A DNA stretch of 64,000 bases from Bacillota bacterium (GCA_023388055.1 JAEWGW010000040.1:62001-126000), one strand, 5' to 3'. Positions 25,676 through 36,438 are shown, counted from the first letter of the stretch. A program made the numbers and translations. The notes: generated by a model from the sequence alone, not told the origin.

Positions 25676-26575
25676 TCAATCGCTGTCTTGCCGGCCTAAC
25701 TGTTGAATATCCTCCAAGGAAAGTCCGGTAGCCTGGGCAATCTTGTCTGCAGGAATCCCCAATTCCAGCAAATTGCGGGCTGTGTCGCGTTTTGCCTTTT
25801 CCATGCCCTTTTCCATGCCCTTTTCCATGCCCATGATCTCCGCATACTTCATGCTGGAGATCTTGTCGATCCGCGCCTTCTCCTGGGCGTAGTACCGCTG
25901 CCGCATAATTTCATTCGCACTGATTTTGCCCAGCATCTCCTTCGCCATCAATAGCTCCTCCTTTCGTTTTCCCAGTTCGTTAAGCAATTCCTCCGTATCT
26001 TCCTTGCCTGCATTTTTGAGAAAGGTCAGCCAAAGCTCCGTGGCCTCCATTAATCCCACATCCGCTGCCGGGTGAAATTTGGTTAACTCCACATAATGGA
26101 TTTCCAGATCATCCACCAGCAGAAAACGCTCTGCCGTTTCATAAAGCTTGTAGGTCGTATGATAACGCTCGGTTTCCTGTATTAAATTATAATCCATGAT
26201 GTTGATGACAATACTCTTCTTCAACGTCACATACGCTTCGGATTCATGCAAACCTTCGCTGTACAGCTTGCTCCAGTAATATAGGCTGCGCTTGCGGAAA
26301 TCATCCACATTGTTCAGTTGAACCTCAATATTGATGCGCTCTCCCTGGCCTGTGCTCACCTTGATATCCAGGCTGGATTCTTTGCCGCCGGCATATTCCC
26401 GGTACGAAATTGGATTCAGATGCTGGATCTCGCAAATGGCATCCGCATCCGTTAAATTCAGAATCGAGTTGAGAAAATCGATCAAAAGCAGCTTGCTCGC
26501 CTGCTCTTCCATGCCGAACAGGGCTTTGAACACCATATCATTAAGCGGGCTCAATAACGGAAGCGATTGACTCAT
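25676..26575 (-). CDS. Rpn-family (PD-(D/E)XK) recombination-promoting nuclease/putative transposase
   Basis: A 299-residue member of the PF12784-type family. The start SPLNDMVFKALFG, the nuclease core SLDIKVSTGQGERINIEVQL (D-x-ExQ-type) and the C-terminal helical tail are characteristic. The tail holds three tandem GMEK units and then LLELGIPADKIAQATGLS. Rpn proteins in E. coli are endonucleases that promote recombination; other members act in phage defence. AT-richer than its neighbours, which fits mobility. The GMEK repeat is encoded by 12-base tandem repeats that could change in number. Confidence 0.9.
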   Translation of the reverse strand: MSQSLPLLSPLNDMVFKALFGMEEQASKLLLIDFLNSILNLTDADAICEIQHLNPISYREYAGGKESSLDIKVSTGQGERINIEVQLNNVDDFRKRSLYYWSKLYSEGLHESEAYVTLKKSIVINIMDYNLIQETERYHTTYKLYETAERFLLVDDLEIHYVELTKFHPAADVGLMEATELWLTFLKNAGKEDTEELLNELGKRKEELLMAKEMLGKISANEIMRQRYYAQEKARIDKISSMKYAEIMGMEKGMEKGMEKAKRDTARNLLELGIPADKIAQATGLSLEDIQQLGRQDSD

Positions 26576-26766
26576 AGGAGATACCTTCTTTACCGGATCG
26601 GTTGGAATTTTACTTCGTTATGCTTTCTTCTATTTTACCATATCTCCTTATGAAACTCAGCTTCCAAAGATACGCCAAATCAGAAAAAATTTATTTTTCA
26701 ACTAATCCGGCCTCTGGTGTATGATGTGCTTTAGACAGCCCGCTTTAAGGAAAGGGAGTTTCGAAC

Positions 26767-27516
26767 ATGCAGCTGATCCACCACACCAAAAGCCCCCACC
26801 AGGAGCTATACATATACGATACCCTCCGTCTCTACGGGCAAAACGGCCGGTTCCGGCTGCTCCAATTTTCCGAAAGCGCGGTACAAGGAGCTATGGACCT
26901 GGACCAGCCGGAGCGGGTCCTGTTTGAATATCCTCAGGCCATGATCCATCTGATGAAGCACCACCGGCCTGAATTCTCCCACGCCTTCATGATCGGACTT
27001 GGGATTGGCACCATTCCCCGCCACTTCCCCGCCGGCACCTTCCGGGTGGCCGAGCTGGATGAAGAGGTGATTCGGATTAGCCGGGAATACTTCGGTTATA
27101 CGGAGGACAATGTAGCCGCGGGGGACGGCAGGCACCTTTTGCTGGCTGAATCAGACGCTTCCTTGGATTTCATCCTGGTGGATGCCTTCAACCCGGCGGG
27201 AACACCGCGGCATCTGACCTCACTGGAGTTTTTCGGGCTGGCGGAATCCAAACTTGCTGCGGGAGGCGCGGTTATCCTGAACCTGGCTGGCAAGGAATCC
27301 AACGACCGCCATATCAATGCCATCCATACCACATTAACCCGTGTTTTTAGGCACACCACCGCCTATGTACTGCCGTCCTCGGGCAGACAATGCAATATTA
27401 TTTTGGCAGGCAGCCATAAGCCAGTGAACGGCCGGATCAGCCAAATGGCCGGCTTCCGCGAAGCCGTTTTGGAAGAGGGGCACAACGTCCGGGACCCGCG
27501 TTCGTGGAGAGATTAG
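26767..27516 (+). CDS. Spermidine synthase-like methyltransferase-fold protein
   Basis: A 249-residue protein with a Rossmann-type AdoMet fold: FMIGLGIGTIPRHFPAGTFR (motif I), VAELDEEVIRISREYFG and ILVDAFNPAG. This order matches spermidine synthase-like proteins, but the N-terminal beta domain is short and the family often has no proven aminopropyl transfer. AAGGAAAGGGAG precedes the start. It is monocistronic. A link with the potABCD importer 20 kb away is possible but unsupported. Confidence 0.78.
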   Translation: MQLIHHTKSPHQELYIYDTLRLYGQNGRFRLLQFSESAVQGAMDLDQPERVLFEYPQAMIHLMKHHRPEFSHAFMIGLGIGTIPRHFPAGTFRVAELDEEVIRISREYFGYTEDNVAAGDGRHLLLAESDASLDFILVDAFNPAGTPRHLTSLEFFGLAESKLAAGGAVILNLAGKESNDRHINAIHTTLTRVFRHTTAYVLPSSGRQCNIILAGSHKPVNGRISQMAGFREAVLEEGHNVRDPRSWRD

Positions 27517-27631
27517 ACGCTGTTCCGGACAGGCCCCAGCCTTTATTTTCTAAAAAAAACTCATAAAAATCTCCATATCGTGGAATGGTAATGAAGTGAC
27601 TTTATGCCATTCTTGTTGTTGGAGGTTTTGT

Positions 27632-30600
27632 ATGGGTTGGAATGAGGATAAGCTAAAGGACCATGCACATAAGCTTGCACTTGAGCACGACCCGCACGAA
27701 CGCCGCCTTTCGCCGAAGACCCTGTGGAGGCAATTGGAAGGAGATATCGGGGAGCTGAGGACCTTTGTCAGGGAGCTTCATGAGAATCAAGGCGCCTGCG
27801 GACAGCCAGCCGAGGAATGGCTTTTGGACCATTCGGAATTTATTGAAGCGGAGATACTGGGTTTAAAAGAGGACACGCTGGGCCTGCCAGCCAAAACGCT
27901 GCCTGCCGTAGGCAAAGCCGGAGAGCGCCGGATTTCCGCTATTTGTGCGGCCTATCTGGAGGAAACCGACGGCTTTTACGGTGAGGATACACTGGTTGCT
28001 TACCTGGAGGCGTATCAGGAGGTTTCCGTGCTGTCCATTGCCGAGGCTTGGTCCCTTCCCGTATTTATGAAAATAGAGCTGATCCGCCGCCTGGCTGCTC
28101 TGATGGAGCCGGTGAAGGAACGGCGCAATATATGCGCCCGGGTAGACAGGCTGCTGGCGGATATTCCGCCGTCGGAGCTAACACCGGAGCGGCTGAAGGA
28201 ATCCCTGGAGGGTGCCGGGCTGGAGCTGCCCCTGTCGGGTGCGGTGATTGTCCAGTTGGTCCGCCACCTGCGGGAGCATGCGGAGGACTCGGCACACTTG
28301 GGTGAATGGCTGGTATGCAAGCTGGACAACGGACCCGAAAGCCTGGACTCCATTCTTTCTTATGATTATCAGCTGCAGGCGCAATATCAGGTGAGTACGG
28401 GCAATGTCATCGGGAGCCTGCGGAATCTCTCCCGGACCCAGTGGAGTCCTTTGTTCGAGCAGATCAGCATGGTGGAGAACACCCTCCGCCAAGAGCGTGC
28501 GGAAGACTACCCCAGGCTGGACAACGCCAGCCGCCACACCCTGCGCAGCCGGACAGCCACCTTGGCCAAGCGGATGCAGGTGCCGGAGAATCTGGTGGCA
28601 GCCAAGGCGGTGGAGCTGGCGGACGGGAGATTCCACGCCCGGGAGCATGAAGCAGCAACCGCTCAAGCGGCCGGAGCCGATGCGGAATCCGGAGGCGGCC
28701 TGCTTTCCCGGGACTGCTGCGCCGCCTATTATCTCCTGGAGGGCCGGGGGCTCAAGGCTCTGCAAAAGGCATTGCGCCAATGCGGCAAAACCGGAGCCCT
28801 GCCTGAAGCCGGGATCAAAACCCGGGCTGCCATGCTGTATATGCAGCTTTTGGTGCTGGCCTTTGCGGCGGCACTGGTCTTGGTATCCCTCTGGATCGGC
28901 CGCAGCGCCGGGAATCTGTCCCTTGGCGGCTGGATTGCCGTTGTGCTTCTGGCGGCGCTGCCTGCCAGCGAATACGCCATTACCGCCCTGCATTGGCTGA
29001 TCGAACGGGTCAAAACCCCCAATCGGCTGCTGCGCTACGATTTCTCCGAAGGGGTGCCGGAGGATGCCGCCACTATGGTGGTGATTCCCGTGATCTGGTC
29101 CACCCCCGAGGATGCCGCCGCCACCGCCGAACGGATGGAGCTTCATTACCTGGCTAACCGGGACCCGAATATTCACTTCGCCATATTGAGCGATTTCCGC
29201 GATGCGGACAAGGAGCGGCTGCCCCAGGACGAGAAGGTGCTGAAGCAGGCAGTCAGTGAAATCGAAAAGCTGAACAGCCGGTATCCCGAAGCCACCTTCC
29301 ACCTGTTCCACCGCAGCCGCCAATGGAATGATGCGGAGCAGATCTGGATGGGCTGGGAGCGCAAACGCGGCAAGCTGGTGGAATTCGTCCGCCTGCTGAA
29401 GGGCGACGAACACACCAGCTTCGGTACCGTGGCGGGAGACAGCTCCGTGCTCTCCCGCATCCGTTATGTCATCACACTGGATGCGGACACCCGCCTGCCT
29501 CTGGAATCCGGACGCCGGATGATCGGAGCTATGCACCTGCCCTATAACCGTCCCCGGCTGAATGCCGCCGGAACCCGGGTGGTGGAGGGGCACGGCGTGC
29601 TCCAGCCGAGAATCGGCATGACCTACGAAAGCGCCCGGAAGTCCCGGCTGGCCTCCATTTGGTCGTCTGAGCCGGGGCTGGATCCGTACGCTTTTGCCGT
29701 ATCCGACCCATACCAGGATGCCATGGGACAGGGGATTTTTACCGGCAAGGGAATTTTCGACGTGGATGCCTTTTATACGGTTCTCGGCCAGCTTTTTCCG
29801 GAAAACAGCGTGCTGAGCCATGATCTTCTGGAGGGTGGTTTCCTGCGGGCGGGTTTTCTTTCGGACATTGAGTTAATCGACGATTGCCCGTCCACCTTCC
29901 TATCCCACCAAAAACGGCAGCACCGCTGGACACGGGGAGATTGGCAGCTGCTGCCCTGGCTGAAGCGCCATACCCGGAATGCGGACGGAGAGCGGATTGC
30001 CGCTGACCTGACGCCCCTGACCCGGTGGCAGATCGTGGACAATCTGCGGCGCAGCCTGCTGTCCCCGGTGCTCCTGGCTATTGCCATTCTGGCCGTACCG
30101 GTGCTGCCGGGCTCCCCGTGGCGCTGGTATGGGCTGGTGCTGCTGACGCTGTGTGCGCCTTTTGTCCGCCAGCTGCTGACTCCGCATACCCTGGTTTACC
30201 GGCCCAAGGGGCTGCTGCTGACCCTTGCCCAATGCGCCTTGGCGCTGGTGACCCTACCGTTCCAATGCATCATGCTGCTGGATGCCGTGGGACGAACCCT
30301 GTACCGGATTACCGTCTCCAAACGCAGGCTGCTGGAATGGGTAAGCCAGTCCGAGGTAGAACGGCAGAGCGGCAATAAAGGCCAGCCCGTCCTGTCCGGC
30401 TTAACCGGTGGTTATATGGCCATCGTGCTGCTAGCTTTTGGTTTGTTTGCAGGCCGGACCATTCCGGCTGGGGGTGGCTGGGGCTCCGGCGGTTTTGCCG
30501 GGCAAGGCAGACGCTGGGCCTTTTTCCCTGCGGACGGCCTCTGGGGAAGTATCGACGCGCTGCAGCTGGCCGGTCTGGCAGGAGCGGCATTATGGGCTCT

Positions 30601-33600
30601 GGCGCCTCTGGTGGTGCGTTGGCTGGACCGCGAAGCGGAATCTGATCAAGTTATTTTCAGCAAGGATGAGGAGCAGGAGCTGCGCAAGCTGTCTGCGGAT
30701 ATTTGGGCTTTTTATGAGGCGTATGTGACGGAAGAGGATTCCTGGCTGCCTCCGGATAACGTCCAGATGGAAGGGGACAAAGGGGTCGCCCACCGCACCT
30801 CCCCCACCAATATCGGGCTGTACCTCACCTGTGTGCTGGCCGCCCGGGACTTCGGGTTTATCGATACGCCGGGTATGATCGAACGGCTGGAGCGGACCAT
30901 CGGCACCATCGAGAGGATGGAAAAATGGGAGGGCCATCTGTACAACTGGTACGACACCACAAGCCTGGCTCCGTTGAACCCGGTGTATGTGTCCACCGTG
31001 GATTCGGGCAACCTGGCTGTCTGCCTGATTGCCGCCCGCGAGGGGCTTCTGGAATGGATGGAAACCGACGGGCAGCTGGGTATGAACGATCTGGTGCCGG
31101 ACAGAAGAAGACCCCGGAGCAAGGAGGAGTTCCAGGTGGCCTTCGCTCAGGAGCTGACGCCCCATATCGGCCGCCGATCCACCGTCCGCAACCGGGGAAC
31201 ACGGCTGGCGGCACGAATGGAAGCCCTGGCACGGTCCACCAACTTCCGCCCGCTTCTGGACGGGAAAACCAATCTGTTCTCCCTCGGGTACCATGTCAAA
31301 GAGGGCAAACGGGACAATGTGCTGTACGATCTTCTGGCCTCCGAAGCCCGGCAGGCCAGCTTTGTCGCTATTGCCATGGGCCAGGTGCCTGTATCCCACT
31401 GGAATGTGCTGGGACGGACGTTGACCAAATCGGGCAGCCGTCCGCTTTTGCTGTCCTGGTCGGGAACCATGTTCGAATATCTGATGCCTTGGCTTTTCAT
31501 GAAAACCTACCGGGATACCCTGTGGGACAGCACCTACCAGGCTGTGGTGGACCGGCAGATCGAGTATGCCCGGCAGCGAAAGGTGCCCTTCGGAATTTCC
31601 GAATCCGGCTATTACGCCTTCGATTACCAGATGAACTACCAGTACCGGGCCTTCGGGGTTCCGGGTCTGGGCTTCAAGCGCGGGCTGGAGCAGGATTTGG
31701 TCCTGGCGCCGTATGCCACCGTTATGTCCCTGCCCTTTTCACGGGACCGGGGTATTGCCGCTTTGCACGAAATGGAGGAATGGGGCGCCCGGGGCAAATA
31801 CGGCTTCTATGAAGCCATTGACTGCACCCCCCGCCGGATGCCGGGAGGCAGCCGCCACATGGTAATCCGCAGCTTCATGGCCCATCATCAGGGCATGAGT
31901 CTGTTGACTCTGGGCAATCTGCTGCTGCCCCGGACCATGTATGACCGGTTCCATAAGAGCAAGGAGATTCAGGCAGCGGAGCTTTTGCTGCAGGAACGGA
32001 TTCCGTCGAGGCCCAAATGGATCCGCCATCCGGAGATGTACCGGTCCACTCCCCGGCAGGAGAAGCAACCCGCGGATACGGCATCCGTTCGGGAGTTCCG
32101 CTCCCCCCATACCACTGTACCAGAGGTCTGCCTTCTGTCCAACGGCCGCTTCATGACGATGGTCACGGCCAGCGGTGCAGGCTACAGCAGCTGGGACGGC
32201 CTGTCCGTCACCCGCTGGCGGGAGGAGCCGGTGCGGGATTCCTGGGTCAGCGGAATATATATTTGGGATGTGGGCGAGGACAAGCTGTGGTCCGCCTCCT
32301 ACCAGCCAGCACGGGTTAAGCCGGACGAAGAGCTCATTCGTTTTGAGCTGGATAAGGCGGTTTTCCGGCGTCGGGATGGACAGGTGGAAACCAAAATGGA
32401 GATTGCCGTCTCCCCGGAGACGGACGCGGAGGTCCGGCGGATTACCCTGGTCAACCACAGTGATGAGAAAAAGGTGCTGGAGGTCACCACCTTCATGGAG
32501 CTGGCCATGTCCAGTCCCATTGCGGATGATGCCCACCCCGCCTTCAGCAAGCTGTTTGTCCGCACCGCTTACGACGAGGAGACCGGCTGCCTGGTAGCCG
32601 GCAGGCGTCCGCGGACGGTGAAGGACCGCTCCCTTTGGTCCGCCCACCTGTTGGCCTCGGACGGGCAATCCCTGGGCCCGGTGGAATTCGAGACAGACCG
32701 GGCTGCCTTTGTGGGCCGGGGGTATACCCTGGCGGAGCCCCAAAGCGCCAAAAGCCGGCTCAAGGCCAAAACCGGCTCGGTAGCGGACCCCGCCTTCATC
32801 ATGCGGCGCAGAGTGGAGCTGGGTCCTGGTGAAAAGGCCGTGCTGTATGCGGTGACCGCGGTAGCGGATGAGCGGCAGGACGCGGTGGAAGCCGCAGCCC
32901 GTCTGGCCTGCGACCAGCAGGCGGACCGGGCATTCCGGCTGGCGTGGAACCGCAGCCGGATCGAGCTGCGCAGCCTGCAGCTGGACGGGCGGGAAGCCGC
33001 CATGTTCCAGCGGCTGGCGGGGCTCGCGCTCTATACCCCTCCGCTGCGCAAGGACCGCCGGGAGGCGGTAGCCGCCAATGTGAAGGGGCAGTCGGGCCTA
33101 TGGTCCTTCGGAATTTCGGGCGACCGCCCGATTATGGTGGTGCAGATCGGCGACAAGAGCCACCTGCCCTTTGTGATTAAGCTGCTCACCGGCCATGAAT
33201 ACGCCCGGCGGTTGGGACTGGTGTACGATCTGGTGATCCTGAACCTGTCCCGGGACGGCTACCAGCAGGACCTGCAGGAGGCGCTGCAGCGGGCGGCCGA
33301 GCATGGTGTGGACCGCTTCGGGCACGGTGTCTCGGGCATCCATGTGATTCCCGTCCACCGGCTGGAGGAGGAGGAAAGACTGCTGCTGCTGGCAGCGGCA
33401 AGGGTTAATCTCCAGGCCGGCGGAGCCAGCCTGGCCTCCCAGCTGCGCGCCCTGCGCGGCGACAGTCCGGCACTGGCGCTGGTTAAGACAGGCGACAGCA
33501 CGGAAGGGACACTTGGTGGAGACAGCCGGATGCCGGCAGTGCTGGAGCCGGGGGTGAAAGCAGGTGAAACCGGGATGTTCCCGGCTGGGTCGGGTGGATC

Positions 33601-36355
33601 CAGAGTGTCGGGAATGGATGGAACAGGAGGCGCACGGATAGGACAAGAAGGGGCCGAAGGAACACAGGTGAACCTGGACGGTACCGGAGGAGCCAGGACT
33701 CCTGTGGCCGGAAGCCACCAAGCACTGGGTCAGCCCGGAAAGGCCGGATTCTCCGGCGGTTTGGCGGGAGTAGCCGGTGCGCCGCGCCGGGAGATTACTC
33801 CGGGTGCGGGTCATGCTGCAGACAGGGGGACTTTGCCTCCTGCTGCAGCGGTGGACCCCAAGGAGCTTCTTTTCTATAACGGCTGGGGCGGCTTTACGCC
33901 TGATGGCCGCGAATACCGTCTAACCATTGCAGACGGCCGTCATCTGCCGGGACCGTGGACCAATGTTCTGGCCAACCCCGGCTTCGGGGCCCTTGTGACG
34001 GAGCTGGGCACCGGCTATACCTTCTGGCGGAACAGCCGAGAGTGCAAGCTGACCCCCTGGTCCAACGACCCGGTTTTGGATCCGCCAGGAGAACAGGGAT
34101 ATTTAAAGGACGAGGAATCCGGTCTTGTGTGGACCTTGACCCCTTCCCCCGGCAAACATCTGGAGCCGTATACCGTTGTCCATGGACAAGGCTATTCCAT
34201 GTTCCGGCATGAGCGGGAAGGCATCCGCCATGAATTAACGCTGTTTGTCCCCGTGAAGGACCCGGTGAAAATCATGCGCCTGCGTCTTTCCAACACCTCC
34301 TCCCGGCAAAGGCGGCTGTCGCTGGCCTACTATGCGGAGTGGGTATTGGGAGTAGGACGGCAGCAAACAGCAGCGCATATTGTGGTCCGCCGGAATGAAG
34401 CGGCTTCGATTATGATAGCGCAGAATACGTACCAGGAGCATTTCCGGGAGGCTACTGCGTTCCTGGGGATTTTCCCGGAAGGCGGGGAGCGCCGGGAGGG
34501 AATGGGGCTGGTCGGAAGTGCCGGGGGCGGAGACGAAAGCAGGGATAGAAGCGGCGGCCAAAGCTGGACCTCGGATCAGCTGGAGTTCATCGGCCGCAAC
34601 GGCAGTATGGAAGCTCCTGCGGGACTGGCGGGGAACCGCCTGTCCAACCGGACCGGCGTCCAAGCCGCTTCCTGCGGAGCTATCCGCCAGGAGCTGATCC
34701 TCCTCCCCGGCGAAGAACGGGAGGTGCTGATTCTCTTGGGCTGCACCTCCTCCGAAGCGGAAGCGGCGGCATTGGCCCGCCAATACGCTGATGCAACCAA
34801 TTGCGTTACAGCCTGGACGGAGATGGAGCAGTATTGGAATACCATGCTGCACCAGGTGAAGGTCACTACCCCCGCCCGGGAGATGGATCTGCTCCTGAAC
34901 GGCTGGCTGCTGTATCAGACGTTGGCCTGCCGGATTTGGGCCCGAAGCGGCTTCTTCCAGGCGGGTGGAGCCTTCGGGTACCGGGACCAGCTGCAGGATA
35001 CGCTGGCCCTCTTGCACACGGCGCCGGAATTCGCCCGGCGGCAGGTGCTGCTTCACGCCGCCCACCAATATGAGGAGGGCGATGTGCAGCACTGGTGGCA
35101 TGAGGAGACAGAGCGGGGCATCCGCACCCTGTTCTCCGACGACCTGCTGTGGCTGCCTTATGTAGCCTCCCGCTATACGGAGCATACGGGAGACAGCACC
35201 CTTTGGGAGGAAACCGCGCCTTATCTGGTGAGCGAGCCCCTGAAGGAAGGGGAGCATGAACGGTATGAGCCTACGGTTCTCTCCGGACGGACTGGCACCA
35301 TCTATGAGCACTGCCTTCAGGCGATCGAAAAAGCCCTGTCGCGTATCGGCGAGCACAACCTGCCTTTGATCGGCGTAGGCGACTGGAACGACGGGCTGAA
35401 TCTGGCCGGGGAAAAGGGGCGGGGCGAAAGCGTATGGCTGGCTTGGTTTCTGGGGGAAATTCTCGAACGCTTCGAAGGAATCTGCGGAGAGCGCGGGGAA
35501 ACGGAGCGGGCTGCCCGTTACCGGGAGCGGCGAGAAAGTCTGTTTCAGGCGGCCAATGCCCATGCCTGGGACGGCCAATGGTACCGCCGGGCCTTCACGG
35601 ACTCCGGCACCTGGCTGGGCTCCATCCGCAATGATGAATGCCGGATCGATGCCATCGCCCAATCCTGGTCAGTGCTCTCCGGCGGGGCTCCGGAGGAACG
35701 GGCCTGGCAGGCTATGCGCTCTTTCGACCGGGAGCTGGTGGACCGGGAGCTGTCACTGGCACGTCTCTTGATCCCCGCCTTCGACAAAACCGACCCCAGC
35801 CCCGGCTACATCCAGGGTTATCCCCCGGGTATCCGGGAGAACGGGGCCCAGTATACCCACGGGGTCATCTGGAGCATCGCCGCCTGGAGCAAGCTGGGAC
35901 AGGCGGACAAAGCGGTTGAGCTGTTCCATCTGCTCAACCCGGTGAACCATACCCGGACCGATCAGGAGGTCCGGCAGTACACCGGCGAGCCATATGTGAT
36001 GGCCGCCGATGTCTACACCTCCGAGCCCCACCGGGGCCACGCGGGATGGACCTGGTATACCGGCGCCGCGGGATGGATGTACCAGGTGGGCCTGGAGTGG
36101 ATTCTCGGCATCCGCCGCCGCGGAGACCGGCTGTGCCTCGACCCGTGTGTCCCCGACGGCTGGCCGGGCTTCCAGGTGGACTACCGGTTCGGCAGCACCG
36201 TATATAAGCTAGTCTTCAGCCGGGAGCAGCCGGCGGTCGGCGGCAGGGATGTTGTGCTGCAGGCGGGGCCGGAGACCTTCCTGGATCTGGCCGATGACCA
36301 TATGCCCCACCGGATCACTGTACTTCTGCCTCTGAAGAAACAGGATCCCTCTTGA
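27632..36355 (+). CDS. Cyclic beta-1,2-glucan synthase (NdvB/Cgs-like), 2907 residues
   Basis: Giant membrane enzyme that would polymerise, cyclise and trim beta-1,2-glucan. The start at 27632 has GGAGG six bases upstream. Order of domains: a helical N-terminal region; two helices at about 400-445; a GT84-type transferase from about 480 with DADTRL (about 615) and QHRWTRGDWQ (about 759), followed by more helices to about 1000. A glycoamylase-like cyclisation domain follows at about 1280-1430 (MAHHQGMSLL). Then comes a long Gly-rich linker (about 1955-2070), and a C-terminal GH94 phosphorylase-like domain from about 2080 with GVGDWNDGLN near 2580. The same order is known from Brucella and Agrobacterium Cgs and from a Thermoanaerobacter enzyme. 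It stands alone, with no dedicated exporter nearby. Confidence 0.9.
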   Translation: MGWNEDKLKDHAHKLALEHDPHERRLSPKTLWRQLEGDIGELRTFVRELHENQGACGQPAEEWLLDHSEFIEAEILGLKEDTLGLPAKTLPAVGKAGERRISAICAAYLEETDGFYGEDTLVAYLEAYQEVSVLSIAEAWSLPVFMKIELIRRLAALMEPVKERRNICARVDRLLADIPPSELTPERLKESLEGAGLELPLSGAVIVQLVRHLREHAEDSAHLGEWLVCKLDNGPESLDSILSYDYQLQAQYQVSTGNVIGSLRNLSRTQWSPLFEQISMVENTLRQERAEDYPRLDNASRHTLRSRTATLAKRMQVPENLVAAKAVELADGRFHAREHEAATAQAAGADAESGGGLLSRDCCAAYYLLEGRGLKALQKALRQCGKTGALPEAGIKTRAAMLYMQLLVLAFAAALVLVSLWIGRSAGNLSLGGWIAVVLLAALPASEYAITALHWLIERVKTPNRLLRYDFSEGVPEDAATMVVIPVIWSTPEDAAATAERMELHYLANRDPNIHFAILSDFRDADKERLPQDEKVLKQAVSEIEKLNSRYPEATFHLFHRSRQWNDAEQIWMGWERKRGKLVEFVRLLKGDEHTSFGTVAGDSSVLSRIRYVITLDADTRLPLESGRRMIGAMHLPYNRPRLNAAGTRVVEGHGVLQPRIGMTYESARKSRLASIWSSEPGLDPYAFAVSDPYQDAMGQGIFTGKGIFDVDAFYTVLGQLFPENSVLSHDLLEGGFLRAGFLSDIELIDDCPSTFLSHQKRQHRWTRGDWQLLPWLKRHTRNADGERIAADLTPLTRWQIVDNLRRSLLSPVLLAIAILAVPVLPGSPWRWYGLVLLTLCAPFVRQLLTPHTLVYRPKGLLLTLAQCALALVTLPFQCIMLLDAVGRTLYRITVSKRRLLEWVSQSEVERQSGNKGQPVLSGLTGGYMAIVLLAFGLFAGRTIPAGGGWGSGGFAGQGRRWAFFPADGLWGSIDALQLAGLAGAALWALAPLVVRWLDREAESDQVIFSKDEEQELRKLSADIWAFYEAYVTEEDSWLPPDNVQMEGDKGVAHRTSPTNIGLYLTCVLAARDFGFIDTPGMIERLERTIGTIERMEKWEGHLYNWYDTTSLAPLNPVYVSTVDSGNLAVCLIAAREGLLEWMETDGQLGMNDLVPDRRRPRSKEEFQVAFAQELTPHIGRRSTVRNRGTRLAARMEALARSTNFRPLLDGKTNLFSLGYHVKEGKRDNVLYDLLASEARQASFVAIAMGQVPVSHWNVLGRTLTKSGSRPLLLSWSGTMFEYLMPWLFMKTYRDTLWDSTYQAVVDRQIEYARQRKVPFGISESGYYAFDYQMNYQYRAFGVPGLGFKRGLEQDLVLAPYATVMSLPFSRDRGIAALHEMEEWGARGKYGFYEAIDCTPRRMPGGSRHMVIRSFMAHHQGMSLLTLGNLLLPRTMYDRFHKSKEIQAAELLLQERIPSRPKWIRHPEMYRSTPRQEKQPADTASVREFRSPHTTVPEVCLLSNGRFMTMVTASGAGYSSWDGLSVTRWREEPVRDSWVSGIYIWDVGEDKLWSASYQPARVKPDEELIRFELDKAVFRRRDGQVETKMEIAVSPETDAEVRRITLVNHSDEKKVLEVTTFMELAMSSPIADDAHPAFSKLFVRTAYDEETGCLVAGRRPRTVKDRSLWSAHLLASDGQSLGPVEFETDRAAFVGRGYTLAEPQSAKSRLKAKTGSVADPAFIMRRRVELGPGEKAVLYAVTAVADERQDAVEAAARLACDQQADRAFRLAWNRSRIELRSLQLDGREAAMFQRLAGLALYTPPLRKDRREAVAANVKGQSGLWSFGISGDRPIMVVQIGDKSHLPFVIKLLTGHEYARRLGLVYDLVILNLSRDGYQQDLQEALQRAAEHGVDRFGHGVSGIHVIPVHRLEEEERLLLLAAARVNLQAGGASLASQLRALRGDSPALALVKTGDSTEGTLGGDSRMPAVLEPGVKAGETGMFPAGSGGSRVSGMDGTGGARIGQEGAEGTQVNLDGTGGARTPVAGSHQALGQPGKAGFSGGLAGVAGAPRREITPGAGHAADRGTLPPAAAVDPKELLFYNGWGGFTPDGREYRLTIADGRHLPGPWTNVLANPGFGALVTELGTGYTFWRNSRECKLTPWSNDPVLDPPGEQGYLKDEESGLVWTLTPSPGKHLEPYTVVHGQGYSMFRHEREGIRHELTLFVPVKDPVKIMRLRLSNTSSRQRRLSLAYYAEWVLGVGRQQTAAHIVVRRNEAASIMIAQNTYQEHFREATAFLGIFPEGGERREGMGLVGSAGGGDESRDRSGGQSWTSDQLEFIGRNGSMEAPAGLAGNRLSNRTGVQAASCGAIRQELILLPGEEREVLILLGCTSSEAEAAALARQYADATNCVTAWTEMEQYWNTMLHQVKVTTPAREMDLLLNGWLLYQTLACRIWARSGFFQAGGAFGYRDQLQDTLALLHTAPEFARRQVLLHAAHQYEEGDVQHWWHEETERGIRTLFSDDLLWLPYVASRYTEHTGDSTLWEETAPYLVSEPLKEGEHERYEPTVLSGRTGTIYEHCLQAIEKALSRIGEHNLPLIGVGDWNDGLNLAGEKGRGESVWLAWFLGEILERFEGICGERGETERAARYRERRESLFQAANAHAWDGQWYRRAFTDSGTWLGSIRNDECRIDAIAQSWSVLSGGAPEERAWQAMRSFDRELVDRELSLARLLIPAFDKTDPSPGYIQGYPPGIRENGAQYTHGVIWSIAAWSKLGQADKAVELFHLLNPVNHTRTDQEVRQYTGEPYVMAADVYTSEPHRGHAGWTWYTGAAGWMYQVGLEWILGIRRRGDRLCLDPCVPDGWPGFQVDYRFGSTVYKLVFSREQPAVGGRDVVLQAGPETFLDLADDHMPHRITVLLPLKKQDPS

Positions 36356-36374
36356 GCTTAAAAAGTAACAAATA

Positions 36375-36438
36375 AACGCCTGCAGGCGGCCTGATCCATG
36401 CATCATACATGGACCGGCCTGTCTTGCAGGCGTTTTTT
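36375..36438 (+). terminator. Terminator after the glucan synthase gene
   Basis: AACGCCTGCA pairs with TGCAGGCGTT, followed by TTTT; a second inner stem ATCCATG/CATGGAC strengthens it. Confidence 0.85.

Noticed and set aside
28178..29821. A 547-codon minus-strand frame inside the glucan synthase gene
   Set aside because: A shadow of a GC-rich gene; no ribosome site and composition unlike protein.
34235..35662. A 475-codon minus-strand frame inside the glucan synthase gene
   Set aside because: A shadow of the GH94 domain coding strand, with no motif.
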